A stretch of 64,000 nucleotides of DNA, from assembly GCA_907163345.1 (NCBI GenBank), contig CAJQUN010000403.1, forward strand, positions 62,001 to 126,000. Direction: 5' to 3'. The stretch is from Haberlea rhodopensis. Taxonomy: Eukaryota; Streptophyta; Magnoliopsida; Lamiales; Gesneriaceae. The notes beneath the pieces are model-generated. The model was given only the letters and a program-made list of their open reading frames with translations. It was not told where the DNA came from and did not search any database. Shown piece after piece: positions 23,046 to 33,304 of this stretch. The translations under genes and the position numbers were made by a program. Each line of letters starts with the position of its first letter. Within the stretch, counting starts at the first letter, position 1.

Positions 23046-23173
23046 TACTGTTGGTACATACGTACTGTACTGTTGCATACATGATTATGTTTCCTCGCTT
23101 CATGTAGTAGGATTGTTGAGTTGCGTATCTATACATGCATGTTTGTATATGCAATTTTGAGGACGAAATTCAT

Positions 23174-23188
23174 TGAGTGGGGGAGAAT
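23174..23188 (+). other. Gyp1 polypurine tract
   Basis: GAGTGGGGGAGAAT immediately upstream of the 3' LTR, as expected for plus-strand priming. It follows the GAGGACGAAATT block that closes the coding region in this family. Confidence 0.85.
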
Positions 23189-25140
23189 TGTAATGCCTCG
23201 ATTTGTTTTATATACGTGTGATATGATTATGGTGTAATTATATCACTTGGCAGTATGATAATTGGGGTTCGGGTGGAACCAAGAATAAATTAATACATGT
23301 ATGAAATGATATATGGCAAGGGCAAGGAATGAAACATGGTGTACAATGATTTACTAACATATCAAGTAACATGAATTAGTAGGCATGTGAATATGCATGT
23401 GAATTGAATTTGAATTGGAGTTGCATTTGAATTTGAATTTCATTTCATGTACATGTTACTTAACATGTCATTAACTCCAAATGATATGATAACAAATGAT
23501 TTAGGGAACTAATGACCTTATATCAAGGTGATTTAGGGAGGAGAATCACATAGTTCTCATTTTACACCTACTAAAACACTACACAAGCTCCTCTCCATCT
23601 CTTTCAAGTTCTTTGTGGTTTGAGCTTGGGATTCACTTGTGAATTGAGCTAGGAGGGTGTGTGAAGTGAAATTGTACCATCTTGGTAAGAAATTCATGGT
23701 TTTATACTTGATTTATGCCATTGGTGTTGATGTATGAGAAGTAGCATATCAAATGTTCATGTGAAGAATCATAACATGTTTATATGCTAGTAATTGGATT
23801 GTAAGATGGGGGAAACATGTTGTTCTAGTATGAGAGAATGCATGAAACTTATTTACATGTTAAATTTCGAGTTGTAGGAGAAGAGCTAGGAAGATAAGCT
23901 CAAAATCGCCATGTTCTGAACTTTCTTGACATCGGCGATCGATCGCAAGCTTTGTGGCGATCGATTGCCGAGACAGGGCAAAATATAAGGCGGTTTATAC
24001 ATGTAGCGATCGATCGGTGAAAATGTGGCGATCGATCGCGAGCAACAGAACACTTTGGCGATTGATCGCGAGGTATGGAGATCGATCGCGAGGGGGGCAG
24101 AACAGTATGGCGATCGATCGGTGAAATGTAGCGATCGATCGCCAGAGTCAAAATGTTGAAAATGTTATATTTTTGTAGAATTTGATTTTAATGCCTATGA
24201 TAACATGATATATTGTTGGCATTGTTGTAGCATCATCTCAGGGGACGGGACAACGAGGCACTTAGCCAGTGACGCTTAATTTATCTCGTTTGTGTCGCAG
24301 TACAGGTACGTGTTGACGTACGGAGTATAGATATGATGTGATGATGATGTTATGGTTTTGATATCATATGATTTATGTTATCTTTGTGTCATATGATTGG
24401 TAGTATCATATGCATGTGCATACATGGATTTCATATGATTGAGTTGGATGCCTTGATAGATATGTGTATATGCTTTGGTAAGATCATTGCCTTGATAGAT
24501 ATGCCTGGTGTGGTATATGCTTTGGCTGGGATCGTTGCCACGATAGATATACTACATATGCTTTGGCTTGAGAGATATACGCCTGGTTTGGGTATATGCT
24601 CTGGCTATTATCACAGATGAGTATAGTACTATGATATGTGCTGCTAATATGAAGATGTGATGTGGTTCCACTGACATATTGAGCTGAATAGGCATATCAT
24701 ATGGGGCTCGTGATAATAGGGTGATTGTTGAGATATGTCATGACATAGTGCATTTGTTGATGCATGATACAGAGCATTCACTATTGATGATTTTATTGTG
24801 CTTTATCATTAATGTTATTGTTTTGATATTGCACTGAGATAATTGTTATCTATACTCACGTTGTGTGAATGTTTCTGTAGGGTTTCATAGACGTGGGGAG
24901 CGTGAGTCTTATTCCGCTGCGAGGTGAACCACTGCATAGTAGCTGTACTGGCTTAGGTTGTTATATTTACATGTAATGTATTTGTAGAAAAAGTTAATTG
25001 GTTTTTGTACTAGTGGTTTGGTACAATTGTAACAACTTATCTAGTAAGATACTCTTAATCAGTGGATGTTATTACTTAATTCAGACTCACATATGTATGT
25101 TAACATGTTACATAATGAATTAAGTAACGAGGACCCCACA
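23189..25140 (+). repeat. Gyp1 3' LTR, complete
   Basis: 1952 bp from TGTAATGCCTCG to GGACCCCACA, followed by GCTTC. The palindrome array at 23933-24144 matches the 5' copy, but two units have decayed by C-to-T changes (GATCGATT at 23959, GATTGATC at 24060). The GTACGT motif is near 24305 and the tandem repeat near 24447-24612. The last 292 bp, absent from the 5' LTR, show its original length. Confidence 0.96.
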
Positions 25141-25145
25141 GCTTC

Positions 25146-25888
25146 TATTGCGCTTTAAAAGTTCAAATATCTCTTATGATCATAATTGAAAATTAGAAGT
25201 GATTAGCAATGAAAAAGAGAAAAATAATGAGGTGAATGATGAGGAGGATGAGAAAAGAGGATGAATTGAAATGAAAAGAAAATTGATGAATCATCAATAG
25301 AAGGAATCGAAATCGGGATGAGAATGCGCAAATTGATGATAATTTTAACTTACTCTCTTGCTTTGAATATCCTTTTCTTTTATTGAAGCCATGAGCCGAA
25401 GCCTAACGTTACAAGCTTATTAAGACCTATTGACCAAGCCATATTTGTCTAATATACTAGTGGAGAAGGTTATGAATAGTGAACCTATGACACTCGAGAA
25501 ACACTTGTAATAAACATGTTTTGACATTCATATATGAGCATCTCATTACCTAGTCTTGATGCATTGTTAGCATTTATCAAAGCTACACTCCGTTTTTGAA
25601 CAATGCAATTTGAACATATACATTGCAAAGTCCTATTGATTTGTGTGAGTAAATAGTGCTTTGAGTTAATGATTAAATAGAAATGGTAGAACACACACAC
25701 TTGAGAATTCTTGAGTAAGTGATATGCATGCTTGAAATTGAAAATTTAAAACCATGTATTTCTGAGGCCTACTCAATTGGATTGTTTCACAACTTTGTTT
25801 TGTGTGTGTTTTCGTGTCAGTTTTGTTTTGATTTGTTTTTGTTTTTTTTTTTTTGCTCGGGACTAGCAAAAGTTTAAGTTTAGGGGTT
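25146..25888 (+). mobile_element. Ath1: 3' internal region, second part
   Basis: Continuation of the region broken at 7975. It shares a block with LARD at about 43120-43200 (GAAGCC...AGCCTAACG.TA.AAGCTT.TTAA, then TAGTGGAGA). It ends in TTTAAGTTTAGGGGTT, a degenerate polypurine tract before the LTR. No coding sequence. The short minus-strand open frames here look accidental. Confidence 0.65.
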
Positions 25889-27327
25889 TGATAAGTGTAT
25901 TTTATACACTTATATTTCTTCTTATTTTACATGGTTTAGTGCTAGTTTTCGATCAGAATTACGCTTTTGGTTTTGTTGTTTTGTCTTGCAGGAATCCAGG
26001 TAACATGATTTGTGGACTAAAAGGGTGCAAATTGCTGATTGAAAGGATGAATTGAGGTCAAAAGTCTAAGCTTTCCATCAAAGAATCAGGCGTAATTATG
26101 CCTGATTCAGGCGTAAAGACGCCAAGGCCATGGCAATTCAAAGTTTGAAGAGTTACATTTGACGTAACTACGCCTCATTTAGGCGTAGCTACGCCAACGC
26201 TACGGCTTTTGTGATATTTTGAGAGGCGTAAAGATGCCATTTTGTGGCGTAATTACGCCAGTCACGCGGGAAGCCACATTTCTTGACACATCATCAGGCA
26301 TAGTTACGCCAGTTTTGAGGCGTAATTACGCCAAATGAATTTTGGAAATTCTTGCTGCTTTTTTCCTTATCTGATGCACGGGATTTTAAAGAGAGATTTA
26401 CCAAGGGATGAGGGGATATTCAGAAACACACATTCAGAGTGAGAGAAGAAGGAGGCTAGGGTTGAAGAAGAAGAAAATAAACAACGACGGCTCGGAGCAA
26501 AAATTAGAGATTTCATCACGAGACGGCGGCGATCATCGGAGAACGAAGAATGGCTTCTAAATCGTTTTGTATTTCTAAACTTTTATCAGTTTTTATGGAT
26601 TATTTAAACATGTCTATGTGCTTAATTCATTCTAGTATGAGCTAACTCTATTTTCTAAGAGACGATGTAGCTTGTTTTGAAACTACGCTTATTATGAATT
26701 GATAAGTATTTGGATTTCCATATGGTTTATTTATGCTTTCCTATTCTTAATGCTTTTAATCTACTGGCCATGGATTGAATGATGTTATATTTGTGAACTA
26801 TCACTCGAGAGAGGGGGTTGTGAATAAGAAAGAAGGGATTCATATCGTGGAAGTCATATTGTTCGAGAGGCCTATAACTCCATAGAAGGCGTTAAAGGAA
26901 TTACTGCGCATTTACAATTGTTTGATAATTGATGTTAGATGGAGATATCAAGATTGATGTTAGATGATTACTTCTGCTTAACACTCGAGAGAGGGAGTAG
27001 AAAATAATAAAGAATTCCCGGCTAGTAAACTAGGAAAATCCATAACATGGAAATCAAGAAATGATAAGTGTAGTGGATGAACAAGTGAAATCGTACTCCT
27101 AGATTCGTCTCTAATTGATTTCTTTTCAACCCAATATTTGATCATTGTTAGTTAATTGATTTTTACTATTCGCATAAAACACTCAACCATTCGATTCTCT
27201 AAATAAAACAAAGATTATTTTAATTCAGTACTTAGATTTAACTACATATTCAATCTCTGCGGGTTCGATATCTTTTATACTAAAACTTGACTATCGTGCG
27301 CTTGCGGTAAAGGATTTTTACGCAACA
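25889..27327 (+). repeat. Ath1 3' LTR
   Basis: It begins TGATAAGTGTATTTTATACAC and ends near ACTTGACTATCGTGCGCTTGCGG...ACGCAACA. The terminal GTGC(A/G)CTTGCGGTA block also ends the LARD and Ath2 LTRs. No partner LTR is in the window, so the target duplication is unknown and the right boundary is approximate. It contains the GGCGTAATTACGCC array described separately. Confidence 0.75.
26088..26333. repeat. GGCGTAATTACGCC palindrome array in the Ath1 LTR
   Basis: Eight related palindromic words start at about 26088, 26109, 26160, 26181, 26224, 26245, 26296 and 26318. Spacings within pairs are 21, 21, 21 and 22. Pair starts are 72, 64 and 72 apart. The geometry matches the CGATCGATCG arrays although the word differs. 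Confidence 0.95.
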
Positions 27328-27994
27328 GCATTCCCCTAGCAGGAAATGCCCGGAGAACATTTTGAGATGACCCTGCCTCTTCCTGTGCCGGGAACGAATA
27401 CGGAGGGGGGCTCTGTATATTCCCCCTTGAAGTTTGTCCACGGCCCTTACTCTTAACCATTTTTCCTTGAACTCTTTGCAGGATGAAAATTTTCTTACTT
27501 CAACGTCTTTGCTCTAAAACATATTTCACACAGACGACGTCAATGATGTGATTCGATTTTTTTCCGGGTTAGGTAGATTTAAGTTTTTAAGGAAAATAAA
27601 AGAAAAACACCAAGATTTTTTTACGTGGAAAACCCTCGAATTGAGGAAAAAACCACGGGACCCAAGTCCAGTATAATTTGTACTAGTCACTCTTTCTATT
27701 GTTACAGGACTTGACACGATATCTAAATGAAAATCAACACTTAAGAATATCTGGAAAAATAACAAGGGATGACCGAACAGACAATATAATGTTCTCTTCA
27801 ATATCCTCTTTTCCAAAAAAAAAGTCCAACCTTGTGATTACTTGGCGGAAAAGCTAGGATCAGATCTTCTTTGATAGTGGCGCTAATGTAGCGAGTGTGT
27901 CCGAGAAATCCGCACCCCGCTAATGCACGTTTATCTCCGTCGGTTAATCTGTTGTTTACAGCCGGGTCTTCCGCTAATCTTTGACCAAAATTAC
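27328..27994. other. Unclassified flank between Ath1 and LARD
   Basis: No gene that I recognise. A 61-codon minus-strand frame (27460 to 27275, starting MVKSKGRGQTSRG) could be the start of an older element's gag cut by the Ath1 LTR, but I see no domain. The segment around 27600-27680 (ACACCAAGAT...ACGTGGAAAACCCTC) looks like dispersed-repeat sequence. LARD inserted at ATTAC 27990-27994, so this is the left flank of that insertion. Confidence 0.4.
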
Positions 27995-29491
27995 TGATAG
28001 GCCTAGATTTTAAGTGTTTTTAGCTGTAATTTCTTTCCGTTTTTCGAACTTTTTCCTAGATGAAATTACGCTCTTTGGTATTTATTTACTTGTTTCAGGA
28101 AAATAGGTCGGAAATGGAAGAAATGAGCTAAAATGAAGAAAAACGGGTGAAATCGAGGCGAAAAAGAGAAAAAAATGAAGAAAGATGATTTTTCAGAATT
28201 TCGATCGATCGTGATTATTTCTCGATCGATCGATCCAGGCAGAAACTTCAGCAAAAATTTTATCGAAGGATCGATCGATCGGAATGAAAATCTCGATCGA
28301 TCGATCGAGGCAGAAACTTTTAAACGCTGAAGTAAGCAGTGCACCGATCAATCGAAAAATCTTTTCGATCGATCGAGACGCGATATTCTGAAAATCTTAT
28401 CTTCCAAAAATAACTTGATTCTCAGTGGATTTAAAATGGTATCTCTTCCATATCATTAGACATCATATCAGAGAGGGAGGGAGCCGATTTTTGATCACCC
28501 AAGAACCCTAGCCGCCGCCAAGAGGAATCCGGGGAAAAGCCATCTTCCTCCGTTCTTCGTCCGAGCTTGAGCGAGCCATTTCCGGAGTGCAAGGAAGGAG
28601 CAAGAGAAGAGATTACGGTGCAACGCACGGATTCGTTCCAGCATTTATCATATTTCTAAACTCGGATTTATTTGATTTTCATTTTCATTGGATGTTTTTG
28701 AGGTTGAGAAACAATTAAACGTCTTATTGATTTGTTTTGAATTGAATAGAGTTTATTTTATCTAGTTTGAGTAAATTGTGTTTCATTTATTGATTCGATT
28801 GTGTTTGAGTGGATTGATTACTTATTGTTCATGAATTAAATGCTTATTAAGATCAAAGCCTAGCTAACTTTGATTGAATCTGTGAGTTAAAACCGAGATC
28901 GAGAGATAACGTTTTAATACACTACATTAATTCATGATGTATGTTTAAGATTGAGATCGAGAGATAAAATCACATACGTGAGCACTTTGAATCGAGAGAT
29001 TGAGAGTAACGAGGTTTTGAAGATTTATGCAACATTGGATTAGTAAATAAGTGAACGAGAGTTACTTGTTCTAATTTGATATTAGTTTCTTTACAGCTCA
29101 AGAGAGTGTATCGAATAATAACGAAAACCTTTCACCTTAAGAATCAATTCTTTGGTAATTGCTTATTCAAACGAATCATTGAAGATAACATAGTTGAACG
29201 AAGATCTAGATAAATTTCTCGAGCGAATTGCCTTTGCATATCCGGAACCTATCTATTTTATCTTTTCTTGTTTTATTTGGATCCTTTAGTTCTAAGTTTA
29301 CATTAGTTAATCTCCCCTCTTTAATCGTAGGCTAAATATAATTTTTCTAGTTTTATTTGGTACTTATACGTTAGTCCCTGTGGATTCGACAACCCTTACT
29401 TTCATTTCACTCTACTAAAACTTGACAACCGTGCACTTGCGGTATCGAATCGCGCTACTCTGAAATCTTTTGTTTAGAAATATCGCGGTCA
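27995..29491 (+). repeat. LARD 5' LTR with palindrome array
   Basis: 1497 bp. The array at 28200-28378 has units starting at 28203, 28224, 28269/28273 (a triple), 28295, 28346 (GATCAATC) and 28367; pairs are 21-22 apart and repeat about every 70-73 bp. AGGCAGAAACTT follows two of the pairs, the same block seen in sense orientation in B1 and Ath2. The array lies upstream of a probable promoter (TTTAAAA near 28430). Confidence 0.93.
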
Positions 29492-29497
29492 TGTTTT

Positions 29498-29517
29498 TGG
29501 CGCCGTTGCCGGGGACT
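29498..29517 (+). other. LARD primer-binding site (tRNA-Asp type)
   Basis: TGGCGCCGTTGCCGGGGACT starts six bases after the LTR. This site is typical of Athila/Tat elements and is complementary to the 3' end of tRNA-Asp. Ath2 has the same site on the minus strand at 59681-59700. Confidence 0.9.
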
Positions 29518-31727
29518 AATCTGTATAATATCATATGAGATTAGTTAATTGTAATTTAGCCAATTTTATTATTGCATTTTTGTTTTCTTTTTCTTTTTGT
29601 TATTTTCAAAAAAAAAATTATTATTTTATTTAAGTATGTTATTTGTTTTTCTTGCGAGGTACTTGTGATGCTTCATCAACAAGTCTTCACAAGATTTGCT
29701 CAACAATTTTCAGAGTCGTTTTGTTCGGCGTGGGAGAGATTCAATGAACTGGCAGACACATTCAGGTATCACAACTTTTCGAACTATACTCTTCTGCAAC
29801 ATTTCTTCAAAGGTTTGGATGCACAGACACGAGGATGGGTATTCAGAGGAGCATTGGTGACTGGGAGTCCCCTGGTTGATAGAGATGAGGACGGTGTATT
29901 ACACCTGTTCAATGATATGGCGGACTTCGATTACCACTGGCATTGTGATCCTTCCTTGCAAGGTTGGAGTCACCAATACCCACCAGAGCCCCACTACCCT
30001 TAATGATACGCACCAAACCTTTGAGCATCACGGTGAGAAGAAAGATAGTTTTGTAGAAGGAACGGCTCAATCAGAGAATATGTTATTTAGACTCATGGCA
30101 TCAACTGAGCAACGTTTAGAGAACCAGACCAATTATATACGTCATCTAGAGCAGCAATTAGAAATCCTAGTAGAAACCATCTCAATGAGCTGCCAAGAGA
30201 AGGAGACGAGATCTACAAATCAGGCCTGGTTACATGATGATGATCACTCAACCAATCAAGTTTGGGGGAGTGATCCCACTCATGTGGAAGAATCAAGGGA
30301 AGTTGAACCTATGGAAGTGATTGAGCCTACAGTGGAAAAGTCATCTGAGGAGATCCTATGGGAAAACAAGCCAAGAGTGATGTTGGAGGATGAGAGTTTC
30401 GAGAACATTGATATGCACCCATCGATGGAGACATGGTATATGCCATATGTGGATACATATTTCCCATCGATGCTACCAACTTCACCGCACTACGCCCCAT
30501 ATGAGATGAAGTCAAGTAAAGAATCATTCTCCCATGCTCACTATGTCATGACGAAAGTTGTTGGAGCGACGAGTTTACACTGGAGACATGTGAGACCCCG
30601 TTATCTCAAACATATTATTAGGTGCAATTAAAGAGAATTAGTCATATAAAATCAGAGTATTGAATCGTGTTGAAAACCTGAGCTTATAGAGATTACAGTA
30701 CCAAAAGTTCAAAAAGGAATTTCACTCATTCCTACAAAAGGTACTACATCATAGTCTTACTCTACTTCTTGTAGAAGCTATACAAAAGAATTCTCTAATA
30801 TGCTAATCATGTAGCACTCCTTACAGCTCAGCATTTCAACCCCGACCCTGGTTCTCATCATCAAAAGCACCTACAAAGACAACCCCCAACACATGAGCAT
30901 ATCATAATTCATATTCAACATAATATGAATGTAAGACGTAAATGCATAATCATAAATACAAAACACTTTGTGACATCCCCGAAATGGTTAATTGCTATTT
31001 GGCTTTAATTGTGTTTACATGATTAATTATGTGGTAATTGATTATGTGTTGGAATTTATTTACCTTATGGAAAATGCATGGTCATATGGATAGGGTGACC
31101 CGGGGTTGCATTTCAGGGTGCATGTGGTGCATGTTGGGTAAATATTATTGGAAGCATGATTTATTTGCATTGGTTAGCAATTTATGAGGAATCATGTGTT
31201 AATTGATATTTGGTGCATTTTGAGTAAATGCTTTGAAAATATCATGTTGGGGTGTTTTATACACCATGGAATTGCCTTGGATTGCATTTTAATTTAAAAA
31301 CCCACCTTTATACCCAACCCCACCCCATCCACTCATATTTTACTTTACCAAATTATCTCCAACACCCAAACCCTTCCCCTCTTCCCATATTTTCGAGTTC
31401 CACCTTTGAGGTGAAGAGGAGACCTTGCAAACTTTGATTTGTGGAAGATTGTTGGGTGATTTGAGATCCCCAAGAGGTATGGGTACCTCATGTATTAATT
31501 TTGTAAGGTTTTGGTTGAGTTTAGTTTGGTTTTAAAGGGTTTAAAATGGGTTGTGTTGGGTGTTGTGATTTTGGTAGTGTTTTGGTTGGATGTTGTTTAT
31601 TTGAGTTTATGTTGATGTTATGGGTGGTTTTGAGTTATTGGGTTTGATTTATGTTGGGGTATGTGGGTGTGTATGAGAAGGGGTTGAAGATGGGTGAATA
31701 GTGCCCAAATCCCGCTTGACCACAGCT

Positions 31728-31943
31728 CGGCGATCGATCGGCGATTTTCTCGCGATCGATCGCGAGCATCAGGGCTGAGGCAGTGAGCCTCAGCGATCGA
31801 TCGCGAGCTTGGCGCGATCGATCGGCGAGGCCGCGATCGATCGGCGCTAGCTCCGCGATCGATCGCGGATTGTGCAATTTTGTTGCCCGAGACAGTGTGT
31901 TCTCGCGATCGATCGGGGCTTGATGGCGATCGATCGCGAGACA
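31728..31943 (+). repeat. CGATCGATCG palindrome array in the Gyp2 5' LTR
   Basis: Eight units start at 31732, 31754, 31795, 31816, 31835, 31857, 31907 and 31928 (spacings 22, 41, 21, 19, 22, 50, 21). The last pair, TCTCGCGATCGATCG ... CGATCGATCGCGAGA, is a 15-bp inverted repeat. The 3' LTR array (38641-38835) lacks one ~20-bp unit. Confidence 0.97.
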
Positions 31944-32093
31944 CCAAAAATGGTGTTTTTGGGTGTTTTTGTGGGATTTTTGGTATTGGACTATTATTGG
32001 GTTCTAATATTGGTATTTGTGAATATGTAGAACCAACCCAGGTGGCAACGCAGCCAAGGAATTGAGGTCCAATCACATTCCACATTTTGGAAA

Positions 32094-32113
32094 GGTACGT
32101 AGTGGACGTACGG
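32094..32113 (+). promoter_or_regulatory. Candidate 5' splice site in the Gyp2 LTR
   Basis: AAAGGTACGTAGTGGACGTACG. The donor-like break would be after G32094. A T-rich tract ending in TTACAG at 33303, one base before the gag ATG, is a matching acceptor candidate. The implied intron is about 1.2 kb and contains the LTR end and PBS. This is inferred from sequence only. Confidence 0.5.
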
Positions 32114-33099
32114 GCACCCAACGGTAACATGTATTTTATATGCTCATTGTTTATGCATTGTGGATGCGAGTATATATGTGATATTGCATTGTGGATGCAT
32201 ATACATGTTGATTTATGCCATATGAGGTATTGCATTGTGGATGCATATACATGGTAATTTATGCATATTGATGTTAGATGCATATTATGATTATTGGATG
32301 CACATCCCATGAGTCGTGGTCATCCTTTGATGATTTTAATGCTTGCCGCTTTTTGTATTGGTTCCGCCAAATGTGAAGCGAGGGGTGGGAGCGCCGCATG
32401 TCACATTTGAGCGTGGTTGTCATATGGGGCGAGGAAAGGGTATTTGCCGCTCTCTGTGAAGCGAGGGGTGGGAGCGCCGCATGTCCATTGTAGCGAGGTT
32501 ATCCTATGCCGCCCATATGAATATAAGCGAGGGGCATTAAAATACACTGTGATGGACAGACTAGGGAATGGTGACCAATATGTGGTACAGTTGAGATGGT
32601 ATATGATGTCATGACATGTTTTGGCCATTAAAAATAATCTGTTGATTATACTCATGAGTTATGGTACAGGGACAACCAAACGGGAAGCGTTTGAAATGCA
32701 TGGAAAACAGGAAGTGTTTTATATTGATTATGCATTTACGCTTTATCTTCATATTGTGTTGAATATGAATGATTATTATTGCTCATGTTTGGGGGTTGTC
32801 CTTGTAGGTACCTTTTTGGCATGATAGACGGGCTTGAACGGGTTGAGACAGTGAGCTTCACGAGCATCTTTGGTAGATGAAAGGACAGGATTCTTTTGTA
32901 TAGTGCCTACTCTAGGAGTAGCGTAAAACTATAGTGGACACATTCATTTGTTGGAATGTAATTAATCCTTTTGGTAGTCCTTTATTTTGGCATGTAAATG
33001 CTTAAGCTCATAGACTCAACTTGTTTACTCTACTCTGATCATTTATTTAGCTCTATTATGCCTTTATTCCGCACTTAAGGATTAGGGTCCTTACATTAG

Positions 33100-33111
33100 T
33101 GGTATCAGAGC
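33100..33111 (+). other. Gyp2 primer-binding site (initiator tRNA-Met)
   Basis: TGGTATCAGAGC four bases after the LTR end, a perfect match to the usual plant initiator-Met site. Confidence 0.95.
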
Positions 33112-33304
33112 AGTGGTTAGAGAACCCGGGAACGAGTGAAGGGTAGCCTTAGCATGGTTGGCTAGGTGCTTACATTTGGAGCATGTTTATGCATGTGGTG
33201 CATATTATTGTATATCCTGTTATACTAACATGCTTATATCACTCCTGTTATCTAACGACATGTTATATATTGCTTTGGATTGTTGTTAACATTTGTGTTA
33301 CAGC

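Larger units (their letters stand above)
7976..25140 (+). mobile_element. Gyp1: Ty3/gypsy chromovirus (Tekay/Del-like), disrupted
   Basis: A full-length insertion with target duplication GCTTC (7971-7975 and 25141-25145). Order: truncated 5' LTR, gag, protease, reverse transcriptase, RNase H, integrase, remains of a chromodomain, polypurine tract, 3' LTR. Cop1 splits it inside the protease-RT linker. The shared LTR portions (about 1660 bp) differ at roughly 17 positions by my count, about 1%, so it is fairly young. Disabling lesions: loss of the 5' LTR end with the primer-binding site, a frameshift near 10355, TAG at 10668, the Cop1 insertion, TGA at 20409 and a 1-nt deletion near 22960. Clade assignment is from gag and integrase style and is not certain. 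Confidence 0.93.
30969..33095 (+). repeat. Gyp2 5' LTR
   Basis: 2127 bp, TGTGACATCCCCG to GGGTCCTTACA. In order: probable promoter and CT-rich start region near 31300-31390, palindrome array 31728-31943, splice-donor-like motif 32094-32113, tandem repeat GTGAAGCGAGGGGTGGGAGC at 32373 and 32456, and the inverted-repeat pair GGTACAGGGACAACC (32663) / GGTTGTCCTTGTAGGTACC (32794-32812). The same order of parts recurs in Gyp1 and B1. Confidence 0.96.

Noticed and set aside
27275..27460. Minus-strand MVKSKGRGQTSRG frame as a gene
   Set aside because: It is short, has no recognisable domain, and runs into the end of the Ath1 LTR. Kept only as part of the unclassified flank.
30327..30527. 66-residue minus-strand frame within LARD
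   Set aside because: It is antisense to the better supported gag-like frame.
31252..31437. 61-residue plus-strand frame in both Gyp2 LTRs (also 38166-38351)
   Set aside because: It occupies the probable promoter and start region of the LTR and is identical only because the LTRs are. No domain or relative is recognised.
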